Shown here piece by piece: positions 23,142 to 31,901 of a stretch of DNA of 34,263 nt. The position numbers and the translations under genes are program-made. This DNA comes from an uncultured Christensenellaceae bacterium (GTDB lineage: Bacteria > Bacillota > Clostridia > Christensenellales > Pumilibacteraceae). Where the stretch lies: contig CAJUKR010000013.1 of NCBI GenBank assembly GCA_910587025.1, forward strand, positions 1-34,263, in the 5' to 3' direction. Positions within the stretch are counted from its first letter, which is position 1. Each line of letters begins with the position of its first letter. The notes below the pieces were generated by a model, which saw only the letters and a list, made by a program, of their open reading frames with translations, was not told the DNA's origin and searched no databases.

Positions 23142-24428
23142 TTATCTTATTATGTCGGTACCGACGAATTTTCTGAGCACTTCGGGAACGACGATAGAGC
23201 CGTCCGCCTGCTGATACTGTTCGACGATCGCAGGGAGCACGCGGCTGGTAGCCAGTCCGCTTCCGTTGAGCGTATGAACAAATTCGTTCTTACCCGTAGC
23301 CGACGATTTGAAGCGCGTGCCGTTGCGGCGAGCCTGATAATCGTTCGCGTTCGATACGCTCGAAACCTCTTTGTATATACCCATGGACGGGATCCATACT
23401 TCGATGTCGTAGGTACGCGCCATGGAAGCCGAACAGTCGCCCGCCGCCAGTTTGGACAAACGGAAGTGCAGACCGAGCTTTTCCACAAGCGAGCACGCCT
23501 TGCCCACAAGTTCCTCGAAAGCCGCTTTGGACTGATCGGGCGTCGTTATCTGTACCATTTCCACTTTATTGAACTGATGTCCGCGGATCATGCCGCGTTC
23601 TTCGCTCCTGTAGCTTCCCGCTTCTTTACGGAAGCACGGCGTATATGCAAACAACTTTTTGGGCAGCTCGTTCTCTTTCATGATCTCGCCCGAATAGAGG
23701 TTGACGAGCGCGGTTTCAGCCGTAGGAAGCATAAACTTCATTTTCTTTTTGTCGCCTTCGGCTTCGGCGTTCTCCACCCAGTAAACTTCGTCGCGGAATT
23801 TTGGAAACTGTCCCGAGCCGTAACCGCAGTTATATCCGAGCGCAAGCGGCGGCATGATAAATTCATACCCGTCGCCGAGATGCTCTTCGATAAAGAAATT
23901 CAAAAGAGCCCACTCCAGACGCGCTCCCATACCGCGGTATAACCAGTGTCCCGAGCCGGACAGCTTGACTCCGCGTTCGTAATCTATCAGACCGTTTTTC
24001 GTGCAAAGCGTAACGTGGTCGAGAGGCTTGAAGCCGAACTCGGGCTTCTTTCCCACGATCTTTATGACTTCGTTGGCTTCTTTGCCGCCCGAGATCACGT
24101 CGTCGTCTGGCAGATTGGGCAAAGCGCATACGAAATCGTTAAGTTCGGTTTCCACGGCGGCAAGAGCTTTGTCGCCCGCCGCGATCTCCTCGCCGATCGC
24201 TTTCGTGCGCGCGATTATTCCCGAAACGTCCTTGCCCTCTTTCTTGAGCTTCGGAACTTCGGCGCTCGCTCTGTTGCGTTCGTTTTTGAGTTCGTCGTTT
24301 TTCTTTATGAGTTCGCGCCGCTTTGCGTCAAGCTCGGTCACTTTTGCGAAATCGACTTCGCATCCTTTTTTCGCCAGCTTTGCTTTTACGCCGTCGGGGT
24401 CCGCAAGTATAAGTCTGATGTCGATCAT
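23142..24428 (-). CDS. serS: Seryl-tRNA synthetase
   Basis: The product has 428 residues, normal for bacterial SerRS. Residues 1-105 form the N-terminal antiparallel coiled coil that contacts the tRNA-Ser variable arm. The class II catalytic core shows motif 1 near FEYIMPPLALGY (here YEFIMPPLALGY), motif 2 FRKEAGSYRSEERGMIRGHQF and motif 3 LNGSGLATSRVLPAIVEQYQ, whose Arg binds ATP. It charges tRNA-Ser in the cytoplasm. GAGAGG lies about ten bases before ATG 24428. The short leader leaves no space for a T-box. Confidence 0.97.
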   Translation of the reverse strand: MIDIRLILADPDGVKAKLAKKGCEVDFAKVTELDAKRRELIKKNDELKNERNRASAEVPKLKKEGKDVSGIIARTKAIGEEIAAGDKALAAVETELNDFVCALPNLPDDDVISGGKEANEVIKIVGKKPEFGFKPLDHVTLCTKNGLIDYERGVKLSGSGHWLYRGMGARLEWALLNFFIEEHLGDGYEFIMPPLALGYNCGYGSGQFPKFRDEVYWVENAEAEGDKKKMKFMLPTAETALVNLYSGEIMKENELPKKLFAYTPCFRKEAGSYRSEERGMIRGHQFNKVEMVQITTPDQSKAAFEELVGKACSLVEKLGLHFRLSKLAAGDCSASMARTYDIEVWIPSMGIYKEVSSVSNANDYQARRNGTRFKSSATGKNEFVHTLNGSGLATSRVLPAIVEQYQQADGSIVVPEVLRKFVGTDIIR

Positions 24429-24474
24429 CCTGTGTCTTACCTCTCAATCGTATGTATAGATATATAACGTTTTA

Positions 24475-24503
24475 ATTTTAGCACAATGCGCGACGAATTA
24501 CAA
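24475..24503 (-). promoter_or_regulatory. Promoter of serS
   Basis: On the minus strand TTGTAA (24498-24503), a 17-base spacer ending in TGC and TAAAAT (24475-24480) give an extended -10 promoter. The leader would be about 40 bases. Confidence 0.6.
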
Positions 24504-24599
24504 GAGTTTGAAAGAGGTTTGTCCGTATTTTTTGACCGCATTCCATCAATCGCGTAAATTAAAATTTGATTAAAACCCCGACTATTATATTTTTCGTTA

Positions 24600-24628
24600 T
24601 TGACACGGACTGTTTTTTATAATATAAT
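24600..24628 (+). promoter_or_regulatory. Full-consensus sigma-A promoter of the SPFH operon
   Basis: TTGACA (24600-24605), exactly 17 bases, and TATAAT (24623-24628) match the sigma-A consensus at every position. The start point near 24635 leaves a leader of about 40 bases with AAAAGGA before the ATG. Confidence 0.9.
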
Positions 24629-24673
24629 AAACGTATCGATAACATCGAGAATACCGAAAAGGATAATACTGCT

Positions 24674-25786
24674 ATGGGAATGTTAAAAATCATCGAATGG
24701 AAAGACGACAGCCGCGATACGATCGTCAATCGCATCGACCTCAAGAAAGATTATATCACAAGAGGGTCTAAGGTGACGGTACGCGAAGGTCAGGCGTGCG
24801 TGTTCTGCCACAAAGGAAAGATGGCGGACGTTTTTCTTCCCGGAATGTATACGCTCGGAACGAACAACGTTCCTCTGCTCACCAAACTGATGAGTTGGAA
24901 ATACGGATTCGAAAGTCCGTTCAAGTCCGACGTATACTTCGTCAACACCACTCAGTTCACGGGAGAAAAATGGGGTACCAAGAATCCGATCATAATCCGC
25001 GACGCCGATTACGGCGCGGTGCGTATACGCGCGTTCGGAACGTACTCGTTCAAAGTCGACGATCCTTACGTTTTCCTTACCGAGATTTCAGGTTCCGTTT
25101 CTTCTTTCCGCATGAGCGAGATAACCGAATATCTCCGCAGTATGGTGGTTACTCGCATATCCGACATCATCGGCGAAAGCAAAGTGCCCGTGCTCGATAT
25201 GGCGGGCAACCTCGTAGAATTCGGCGAAGCGGTCGAACAGCAGCTCGATAAAACTTTCAAAGAGATCGGACTTACGATCACAAAATTCAATTTCGAAAAC
25301 TTCTCGCTTCCCGAAGCTCTCGAAAAAGCGCTCGACGAAAGCACTTCGCTCGGTATTCTCGGCAAAAATATGAATGTTTATACGCAGAAAGCTCAGGCGG
25401 ATGCGCTCGTCAACGCATCGAAAAACACCGGAGCGGCGGGCGGCATCATGGGCGCGGGAATCGGCATGGGCATGGGCGTCGGTATGGGCAATATGTTCAT
25501 GAACATGGCAAGCGGAAATCAGGCACAAAACGGCGCGACGAAATCCTCTGCGTCGGTATGCGGCAAATGCGGCGCGGCTATCCCGCAGGGTACGAAATTC
25601 TGTCCCGAGTGCGGCGCACCCGCCGGTCGCGCATGTCCGAAATGCGGCGCGACGGTCAAAGCCTCGGGCGCTAAGTTCTGTCCCGAGTGCGGCGCAAGTC
25701 TTGCTGCCGCGAAATGCCCCAAGTGCGGCGCAACCGTACGTGTCGGCACGAAATTCTGTCCCGAGTGCGGAGAAAAGATCAAATGA
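24674..25786 (+). CDS. SPFH-domain protein with three C-terminal zinc ribbons (YdjI-like)
   Basis: The product has 370 residues. Residues 1-230 form the SPFH/band-7-like domain seen in YdjI of Bacillus subtilis, including GSKVTVREGQACVF, LPGMYTLGTNNVPLL and the helical KFNFENFSLPEALEKAL. A Gly/Met-rich hydrophobic stretch (253-280) may contact the membrane. Three CxxC-x10-11-CxxC zinc ribbons follow (Cys 296/299/310/313, 321/324/336/339, 348/351/362/365). It has no signal peptide. In Bacillus subtilis YdjI acts with YdjG and YdjH at the membrane and recruits PspA; here the next three genes also encode zinc-ribbon or membrane proteins, but no PspA is in the window. The next gene overlaps it by four bases. 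Confidence 0.9.
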   Translation: MGMLKIIEWKDDSRDTIVNRIDLKKDYITRGSKVTVREGQACVFCHKGKMADVFLPGMYTLGTNNVPLLTKLMSWKYGFESPFKSDVYFVNTTQFTGEKWGTKNPIIIRDADYGAVRIRAFGTYSFKVDDPYVFLTEISGSVSSFRMSEITEYLRSMVVTRISDIIGESKVPVLDMAGNLVEFGEAVEQQLDKTFKEIGLTITKFNFENFSLPEALEKALDESTSLGILGKNMNVYTQKAQADALVNASKNTGAAGGIMGAGIGMGMGVGMGNMFMNMASGNQAQNGATKSSASVCGKCGAAIPQGTKFCPECGAPAGRACPKCGATVKASGAKFCPECGASLAAAKCPKCGATVRVGTKFCPECGEKIK

Positions 25787-26892
25787 CGGAAGACGAGGAA
25801 CAGCTGTCCCCCGAAGAAATCGCCGAAGCGAAAAAGAGCGCGACCGAAATTTCCAAGTGCCCGTCCTGCGGCGCAAATCTGATCTACAATCCGTCGCACG
25901 GTACTCTCAAATGCGATTACTGCGGAACGGAAGTCAAAGTAGACATGACCGAGTATGCCGAAGAAATCGACTTCTCCCGACTCGTCAAGGACAATAACGA
26001 CTGGGGCAACGAAACCAAAGTATTCGAATGCAGTAACTGCGGCGCGCGGCAAATCCTGTCCCGCCGCGACCTTGCGCCCAAGTGCGCGTTTTGCGGCACT
26101 TCGAATATCGTAGAAACCGACTCAATGTCGGGTATAAAACCGAACGCGATACTTCCCTTTCTCATGGGTAAAGAAAGCGCGTCGAAGTTCTACATAAAAT
26201 GGGCGAAGAAAAAACTGTTCGCGCCCAAATCGTTCAAAAAAGATCTGAAGCCCGAGCAGTTGAGCGGACACTACTTCCCCGCTTTCACCTTCGACTCGCG
26301 CACCGAGTCACCGTACTTCGGGCGGCTCGGCAAACATTATTATACGACGCACGTCGATTCCAAGGGTCATACCCATACGACACGACATACGCGATACTTC
26401 AATGTGAGCGGAACGTATAAAATGTTCTTCAACGACGTATTCGTACACGCCGGAGCGGAAAACGATAAGAAGACAATAAAAAAGATCGGACCTTACGCCA
26501 CCGACGACTCGCACAAATACAGCAGCGACTTTCTGCACGGATTTTCCGCAAGCAAGTACGAGAAAGACGGGCTTGCATGTTGGCAGGAAGCGCGCGGATT
26601 CATGTCGGCACACATTCACGACAGCATACTCGCGCAGTACGATTACGACGTGATTTCATCGTTCGACTATAATATGCACTGTTACAACACCACGTATAAG
26701 TATCTGCTCCTTCCCGTATATGTCGGACACACCGAGTTCAACCACAAAATATATAATTTTTATATGAACGGACAGAACGGCAAAGTTCGGGGCAAGACTC
26801 CGAAATCGCCGCTTAAAATCGCACTTACGGTGCTGTTCGGACTGGCGGTCGCCGCCGTCGCGATCAGCATGGCAATAATTTTCGGAGGATAA
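25783..26892 (+). CDS. Zinc-ribbon membrane protein (YdjG-like)
   Basis: The product has 369 residues. Two zinc ribbons lie near the N-terminus: CPSCG...CDYCG (about 26-49) and CSNCG...CAFCG (about 82-105). The middle region has KFYIKWAKKKLFAPKSFKK and YFPAFTFDS, typical of TFIIB-type zinc-ribbon proteins of Firmicutes. The LLPVYVGHTEFNHKIYNFYM segment, then NGQNGKVRGKTPKSPLK, leads to a single C-terminal TM helix (about 345-367), so most of the protein faces the cytoplasm. ATG 25783 overlaps the SPFH stop (ATGA), supporting coupled translation. The role is probably as membrane partner of the SPFH protein. Confidence 0.85.
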   Translation: MTEDEEQLSPEEIAEAKKSATEISKCPSCGANLIYNPSHGTLKCDYCGTEVKVDMTEYAEEIDFSRLVKDNNDWGNETKVFECSNCGARQILSRRDLAPKCAFCGTSNIVETDSMSGIKPNAILPFLMGKESASKFYIKWAKKKLFAPKSFKKDLKPEQLSGHYFPAFTFDSRTESPYFGRLGKHYYTTHVDSKGHTHTTRHTRYFNVSGTYKMFFNDVFVHAGAENDKKTIKKIGPYATDDSHKYSSDFLHGFSASKYEKDGLACWQEARGFMSAHIHDSILAQYDYDVISSFDYNMHCYNTTYKYLLLPVYVGHTEFNHKIYNFYMNGQNGKVRGKTPKSPLKIALTVLFGLAVAAVAISMAIIFGG

Positions 26893-26897
26893 CAAAA

Positions 26898-27317
26898 ATG
26901 CCTGTAGAAGCGTTAATCGGGATCGCGATCGGCGAAGGAGTCGTACTGATAGGACTTATCATAGCGATCGCCGTTATCTTGAAAAAAAACCGCAAGCCCG
27001 AGGGGAAAGCGGACAACGTAAAGATCGAAAACGGCGTACGGTACACTACCGATCGCGTCGAACAGACAGCCGACGGCGAAGTGGCGATCACTCACTTAAA
27101 AGGCGACGTCATACTGAGACGCGGCAAAACTTATGTCGTCGGTAAAGGCGGCGCCGTAATCCCGGGTAAATACACCGTACTGTCGCACAACGAAAACACC
27201 GAGACTTTCAATATCAGGATCGGCGGTATCGTAAGAGAATATAAGCACGCTTCGGATATCGTGCTTGCGGACGGCGAAAGAATCTGTGCGGTATCGCATG
27301 CCGTCGTGCTCAGATAA
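26898..27317 (+). CDS. Small single-TM protein of the SPFH operon
   Basis: The product has 139 residues. One N-terminal TM helix (about 5-29, ending in KKNRK) is followed by a soluble, beta-rich domain of about 100 residues with GDVILRRGKTYVVGKGGAV and KYTVLSHNENTETFNIRIGG. The positive-inside rule places this domain in the cytoplasm. I do not recognise a family. GGAGG overlaps the stop codon of the preceding gene, so translation is probably coupled. Confidence 0.75.
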   Translation: MPVEALIGIAIGEGVVLIGLIIAIAVILKKNRKPEGKADNVKIENGVRYTTDRVEQTADGEVAITHLKGDVILRRGKTYVVGKGGAVIPGKYTVLSHNENTETFNIRIGGIVREYKHASDIVLADGERICAVSHAVVLR

Positions 27318-27334
27318 TATAAGGAGAAACCGAA

Positions 27335-27772
27335 ATGAGTAAAAATTTATTGTTCAAAGTCCTCGTACTGCTTTGCTTTGCGGCGGTAGCCGTGCTGTGG
27401 ATACTGTCCGCCGCCAAAATAATCGAAATCAATCTTTCTTGGACGATAGCGATATTCGCATTCGCGCTCGGCGCGCTGTTCATCGGAAAAGGATTGTTTT
27501 CAAAAAGCGTAGGCACGTTCAAAAAGATGAATATACTTTTCGGCGCGGCGCTCGTCGTCGCGGGCATACTCGCCCTTGTCGGAACGTTCATCGATCAGAG
27601 TCTCGTGCTTCCCATAATCTCGCTCATCGTCATCGTTGCGATCCTGCTCTGCGTGCTCGCCACGGGCGGAAAGAAATGGGATCAGGGCGATAACGAAAAC
27701 GCCGGATACAAAAACTATTATCAGCGTAAAAAAGAACGGGAAGAAAGAGAAAACAAACATAACGACGACTGA
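27335..27772 (+). CDS. Four-TM membrane protein of the SPFH operon
   Basis: The product has 145 residues with four predicted TM helices (about 6-26, 34-52, 66-85 and 89-109) and a highly charged C-terminal tail rich in Lys, Glu, Asn and Asp. No family is recognised. AAGGAG lies before ATG 27335, 17 bases after the previous gene. It is the last gene of the operon. Confidence 0.75.
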   Translation: MSKNLLFKVLVLLCFAAVAVLWILSAAKIIEINLSWTIAIFAFALGALFIGKGLFSKSVGTFKKMNILFGAALVVAGILALVGTFIDQSLVLPIISLIVIVAILLCVLATGGKKWDQGDNENAGYKNYYQRKKEREERENKHNDD

Positions 27773-27789
27773 ATATCCGAATAACAAAC

Positions 27790-27815
27790 AGGGCAGACGA
27801 ATGATCTGCCCTTTG
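27790..27815 (+). terminator. Hairpin after the SPFH operon
   Basis: Arms AGGGCAGA (27790-27797) and TCTGCCCT (27805-27812) are followed by only two further T residues. It is a weak terminator on its own, backed up by the stronger one at 27838. Confidence 0.5.
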
Positions 27816-27837
27816 AAATTCCTTGTTTTTATGAATA

Positions 27838-27880
27838 AGAAACCGACGTTAAATATAACGTCGGTTTCTATCTTTTTTAT
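27838..27880 (+). terminator. Strong terminator between convergent operons
   Basis: Perfect 14-base arms (27838-27851 and 27856-27869) with an AATA loop are followed by TATCTTTTTTAT on the plus strand. The same stem lies 30 bases beyond the minus-strand lipoprotein stop codon and can also act there, with a poorer T-run. Confidence 0.9.
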
Positions 27881-27899
27881 ACACAAACTGTCTCGATTA

Positions 27900-28547
27900 T
27901 TATTCCCCAAGCACAAGAGTGCCATGACCGTTAGCCGTCATCATTCCATTGAGGATTTTTATGCCGAAACCCTCGTAATCGAACGACACGGTTCCGTTTT
28001 CTCCGATGACAGTCGATACGTTTGTGCCCGACCCCATGATCATCGTGTACACACCGTCTTTGAACTTATATTTACCGCTGTCGGTAAAGTTCCCCATTGC
28101 ACTCGTCCCGACAAGTTCCCATACAAGTGTATTATAACATTTGAATTCGCCGCTGTATATGAACGACCTACCACCGCCGAGTCCGAACTGAATATCGCCT
28201 GTAAACGTAGCAACGACTTCCTTTACCATAACTTCGATTTCATACGTTACGGTCATTTCACCGTACAAAATCGTCACAATTTTTTTACCCGCAACGGAAG
28301 TGTCGGGCACTGTAACGGTATAATCTCCGTTTTTCACTCGCACGTTATTCCCGTCGTTCTGCTTTGCGTATACAACAAGATTATCCGAATTGAACTCGGA
28401 ACCCACTTCAAAGACCAAATCCACGTTTGTCGTGTCAACGGCAATACTTTTAATTTCCGATCCGCCGCAACCTGTAAGGACGACCGACACGGATAATCCA
28501 AGCACCAAAAGCAACGTTAATATAAAATTTCTTGCAAATGTTTTCAT
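27900..28547 (-). CDS. Secreted lipoprotein with an Ig-like (Big_3-type) domain
   Basis: The product has 215 residues. The signal peptide ends in the lipobox LTGC with Cys27 as lipidation site, so it should be anchored on the outer face of the membrane. Residues 32-105 (IKSIAVDTTNVDLVFEVGSE, later VAGKKIVTILYGEMTVTYEIEV) look like a bacterial Ig-like domain of the Big_3/Big_4 kind. The C-terminal 100 residues are Gly- and Thr-rich beta structure with no family I know. ATG 28547 is used because AAGGAG lies nine bases upstream, over the stop codon of the GH3 gene; an upstream GTG at 28565 is rejected. It is the second gene of the GH3 operon and may bind the same substrate. Confidence 0.8.
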   Translation of the reverse strand: MKTFARNFILTLLLVLGLSVSVVLTGCGGSEIKSIAVDTTNVDLVFEVGSEFNSDNLVVYAKQNDGNNVRVKNGDYTVTVPDTSVAGKKIVTILYGEMTVTYEIEVMVKEVVATFTGDIQFGLGGGRSFIYSGEFKCYNTLVWELVGTSAMGNFTDSGKYKFKDGVYTMIMGSGTNVSTVIGENGTVSFDYEGFGIKILNGMMTANGHGTLVLGE

Positions 28548-28561
28548 TATTCGATTCTCCT

Positions 28562-31500
28562 TCACTCATTTGCTTTCTTTTTATCAAGCACCGTTCTCAC
28601 TACGATCCAAGCAATTGCCCCCGCTATTATAAAGCCGAACAGCAAATTCAACGGCAGTTGCAAATATAACGTCCAGGGCGAAACACTGTAATGGAATATT
28701 GTTCCGGGAGCCACTCCCTGCATTACGTTCGAATGAGCGACGGTATAACCCACGTTATGCATGATTTTACGGAACATATGATGCGCCGATGCACTGTCTT
28801 TATCGGCAAGTCCTCCTCGTCCCGTAGCAAGGAATGTATCCAGTCCGGAACGATATGCCATATCGTACATATCGGGATTCTTCATAGAAAACATATCGCT
28901 GGTAATCAAACCGACGAAGCCCCATTCGCCGCGAAGGAGTCCGGTCATAAGACGATAATCCGCATGACCGTATATTTGACCGATACAAGCCTGACAAGTC
29001 ATAACGGCGGTTGCCGCACGCATACGCATCGTTTCAAGCGCGCCTGTCTCGTCTTTGGTGTAATTTATTGTCATCATTGCTTCTTTGAACGGAATCTCAA
29101 ACGCTTTCAGATATAATTCGCGCATTGCCTGTTCGCTTGCCCAAGTGGACAGGAACTTATCTCTGTTGGTTTCCTGATCGTTCAGAGCGAAATGCTTGAT
29201 ATAGCATACCAGTCCCGCCTCGCTCGCGCCGCTTACGACGGCTGCGGCCGCTTTTCCCGTCAATAAAGGATCCTCGCTGTAATACTCGAAATTACGTCCC
29301 GAGAATGGCGAACGATGCAAGTTAATCGCAGGCGAATACCATCCGGTTACGTTATTTTCCAACGCTTCTTTCCCGAGCATAACGCCGAGTTTGTTGAGAA
29401 GTTCCACATTCCATGTCGAAGCCCACAGCGGCGTCATACAATACGTTGCCGACATCTGCATACCGGCATCGGTTTTGAATACCTTGATTCCGTTTGCTCC
29501 GTCAGCGTGTACGGTACGCGGTAATCCGAGCGACGTTACAGGCGTCGTAGCATAATTAGCCAATGCGGAAACATCCGCGATCTGATTTATTACAATCGCA
29601 TTCGTGTAATCGATCTGATCGAGCCATTCGTCCCATGTCTCGTCGTAATAACTTTTCCCTCTCAAATCGGATAATGACAAACCGTTATCCGCTCCGGATA
29701 CGGGCGATTCCGCATAATATGCTTTGCTTCCTTCCACATTGCCGAAACGCTTATCCGTCTTTACGTCGAATTTGAATATAACGTCGTCAAAATATTTCGC
29801 AGATTCGAAAGACAATGCTTTTCCTCCGCGGCAAATACCGTTTTCGAGATCGGCGCCGTCTGTATCAAGCTCGGGGAAAGTATTATTCCAATCCGAGCGG
29901 GTAAGAATACGCGCGTCGCGATTCATATAATCGCTACTATCCTGAAACAAGTTGGTTGCGGCCGTATATACTTCGTCTCCGTTAGCCGGACGACCGAGCG
30001 AATTACCGTCTTTGTCCAAAGCCGATTGCGCTTCGATTTCGCTCTTTCTCGGATTTTTTGCGTCAAACCATACGGTTCCGTTATTATACCATGTCTTTGT
30101 TTCTATTATGTCGTGGCTGTTTTTACGCAAAGTTATAGCATAATCGCCCTCTTCCAACATATAACAGCCCTTCGTTCCGTCGCCGTTGTCTCTGGTATAG
30201 CAATACGAGGCCATTTCCTCCCGATCGAACGTAACCGTAACACTATCCGTAGCGCCCGGTTCGATTATTTTCGTTTTTGCGAAACCCGCCAACGTCGCCG
30301 TGGGTTTTTCGATCTTCATAGTTTTATCAAGCTCTGTATACGGCGGATTATAATAAATCTGCACTACTTCTTTGCCGGCTTTTCGACCTATGTTTTTGAC
30401 TTCCACCGTCACGGAAATCTTCTCGTTCGAAGTATCGAAAGACGTGATTTTCTGCTCGAACGTCGTATACGACATACCGTAACCGAAAGGATAAGTTACC
30501 GCGCCGGGCTCTTCATATCCGCCGGCGGCGTTAAGTTTTCCGTATGTAAATCCGGTAGCGTTTATATCATGCGCCGTTTCGTAATAGCGATATCCCATAT
30601 ATACGTCTTCTTCATATTCGATATAGTATTTACCGTAATCGTTGCTCAACGCGTTGGTATACTGAAATTCACCGAAGTTCCGATATGTCGGATCTTTAGT
30701 AAAATCGGACGCCCATACGGCGACCGTGCGTCCAGAAGGATTGACGTTGCCGCTCAAGATGTCGTCAAGCATGGAATATCCTCGCTCGCCGGCATGCCCG
30801 AAAGACAAAATCGCATCCGCTTCCAAGTCGCCGGACATAAGTTCCGGTAATTGAATCGATGAAGAACTCTCAAGTATAACAACTACCTTGTCGCACCTCT
30901 GCTTTGCGAGTTTTATCGTATCTTTTTCATTCTGCGACAATGCGAAATAGTGCGGCGTACCATCACTGTAAGCATCGTACTTTTTATCCGAACCCTCCGA
31001 TCCTTCACGTCCGATAAAAACAAGCGCGACACCGCTCGCCGTTTCGGCGCCATCGTAAATGGAAGCGGGATATTCATAAAAATACTGCTTATGTCCCATT
31101 CCGCTCGTTGCTTCGACGTTAAGTGTTCCCGGAGCTTTGTCCAAGGTAACGGGATCCGCCGCATCTTTTATTTTGTCAAAAGCCGCGGTATTTATCGTAA
31201 ACGTATCCTTAAGTCCCTTTTCCGGCGTAACCGTCAAAGTCGGTATATTCCATTTTGCGGAGCCGCTCGGACCCGTCTGACCGTAAATCGGAGTTTTATA
31301 CCGAAACCCGAACGGCGTAACGATGCTTCCTGCCTCAAGTGGCAAAACACCGTTGTTTTTCAACAACACCGCACCCTCTTTCTGTACATCCAAAGCGATT
31401 TTATACGCCGCTTCGGTCGATGCCGCTTTATCGGGATACAAATCCTCGTAATAATTCGTATCCCAATCTTCACGTCCTTCGGGTATCACGGCTTGTTTTT

Positions 31501-31645
31501 CGCCGCGCCCCAGTCTGTCGTCCAAAAACGGAGTGAATAAAAAGCATACCACGTTGACAGCAATCAAAAGTACTGCGCAAACAGCGGCAACGCTCAGCAA
31601 AATCACTCTGAATTTGATCGTACTCATTTTCTTCTTTTCCGACAT
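28562..31645 (-). CDS. Membrane-anchored GH3 glycosidase with permuted domain order
   Basis: The product has 1027 residues. An N-terminal TM helix (about 12-38) anchors it. The GH3 C-terminal (alpha/beta sandwich) domain comes first (about 85-350), with GREGSEGSD as the acid/base loop, followed by the fibronectin-like domain (YPFGYGMSYTTFE to about 510). The GH3 catalytic barrel follows (about 650-960), with HRSPFSGRNFEYYSEDP, KHFALNDQETNR and nucleophile Asp917 in LITSDMF. A second TM helix (994-1018) ends the protein. This reversed order is known from Ruminococcus albus and Butyrivibrio beta-glucosidases. Both termini should be inside and the enzyme outside the cell. Beta-glucosidase or related activity is likely but the exact sugar is not readable. 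ATG 31645 follows GGAGG by eight bases. Confidence 0.92.
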   Translation of the reverse strand: MSEKKKMSTIKFRVILLSVAAVCAVLLIAVNVVCFLFTPFLDDRLGRGEKQAVIPEGREDWDTNYYEDLYPDKAASTEAAYKIALDVQKEGAVLLKNNGVLPLEAGSIVTPFGFRYKTPIYGQTGPSGSAKWNIPTLTVTPEKGLKDTFTINTAAFDKIKDAADPVTLDKAPGTLNVEATSGMGHKQYFYEYPASIYDGAETASGVALVFIGREGSEGSDKKYDAYSDGTPHYFALSQNEKDTIKLAKQRCDKVVVILESSSSIQLPELMSGDLEADAILSFGHAGERGYSMLDDILSGNVNPSGRTVAVWASDFTKDPTYRNFGEFQYTNALSNDYGKYYIEYEEDVYMGYRYYETAHDINATGFTYGKLNAAGGYEEPGAVTYPFGYGMSYTTFEQKITSFDTSNEKISVTVEVKNIGRKAGKEVVQIYYNPPYTELDKTMKIEKPTATLAGFAKTKIIEPGATDSVTVTFDREEMASYCYTRDNGDGTKGCYMLEEGDYAITLRKNSHDIIETKTWYNNGTVWFDAKNPRKSEIEAQSALDKDGNSLGRPANGDEVYTAATNLFQDSSDYMNRDARILTRSDWNNTFPELDTDGADLENGICRGGKALSFESAKYFDDVIFKFDVKTDKRFGNVEGSKAYYAESPVSGADNGLSLSDLRGKSYYDETWDEWLDQIDYTNAIVINQIADVSALANYATTPVTSLGLPRTVHADGANGIKVFKTDAGMQMSATYCMTPLWASTWNVELLNKLGVMLGKEALENNVTGWYSPAINLHRSPFSGRNFEYYSEDPLLTGKAAAAVVSGASEAGLVCYIKHFALNDQETNRDKFLSTWASEQAMRELYLKAFEIPFKEAMMTINYTKDETGALETMRMRAATAVMTCQACIGQIYGHADYRLMTGLLRGEWGFVGLITSDMFSMKNPDMYDMAYRSGLDTFLATGRGGLADKDSASAHHMFRKIMHNVGYTVAHSNVMQGVAPGTIFHYSVSPWTLYLQLPLNLLFGFIIAGAIAWIVVRTVLDKKKANE

Positions 31646-31765
31646 TGAATCTTCCTCCTTTGAAAATTCCTGTATTTTAATACGACGATTCCCGTCGATA
31701 TTAACAAATAGCCGCAGCAATTTTTACCGCATCGCAAATTTTTCAAATCAATAAAAAGTAATATA

Positions 31766-31799
31766 ATTATAGCACCCCCCCCCGGAAAAATAGTAACAA
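31766..31799 (-). promoter_or_regulatory. GH3 promoter with a nine-G tract in its spacer
   Basis: On the minus strand TGCTATAAT gives an extended -10 (-10 hexamer 31766-31771). Directly upstream is a run of nine G (31775-31783), and TTGTTA (31794-31799) is the best -35, but the spacer is 22 bases, five more than optimal. The start would lie about 110 bases before ATG 31645. A second, poorer -35/-10 pair may exist nearer the gene. Confidence 0.5.
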
Positions 31800-31866
31800 G
31801 CGTTTTCAAATATGGTAAAATTGTTCGTACTTCGAATACTTTGCCGTATTCGGCGCGCTATATATA

Positions 31867-31901
31867 AAAATCACAACTCCGAAATAAAAAGTTGTGATTT
31901 T
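31867..31901. repeat. Inverted repeat with 12-bp arms between pckA and the GH3 gene
   Basis: Arms 31867-31878 (AAAATCACAACT) and 31890-31901 pair perfectly around an 11-base loop. On the minus strand the stem is followed by TTTTTATATATA, so it can act as a back-up terminator for pckA. A second dyad CGAATAC...GTATTCG is at 31833-31852. Apart from these, the pckA terminator and the G-tract promoter, 31646-32069 holds no gene I can support. Confidence 0.55.

Noticed and set aside
24428..24510. T-box leader for serS
   Set aside because: The predicted leader is about 40 bases and there is no terminator hairpin before the start codon.
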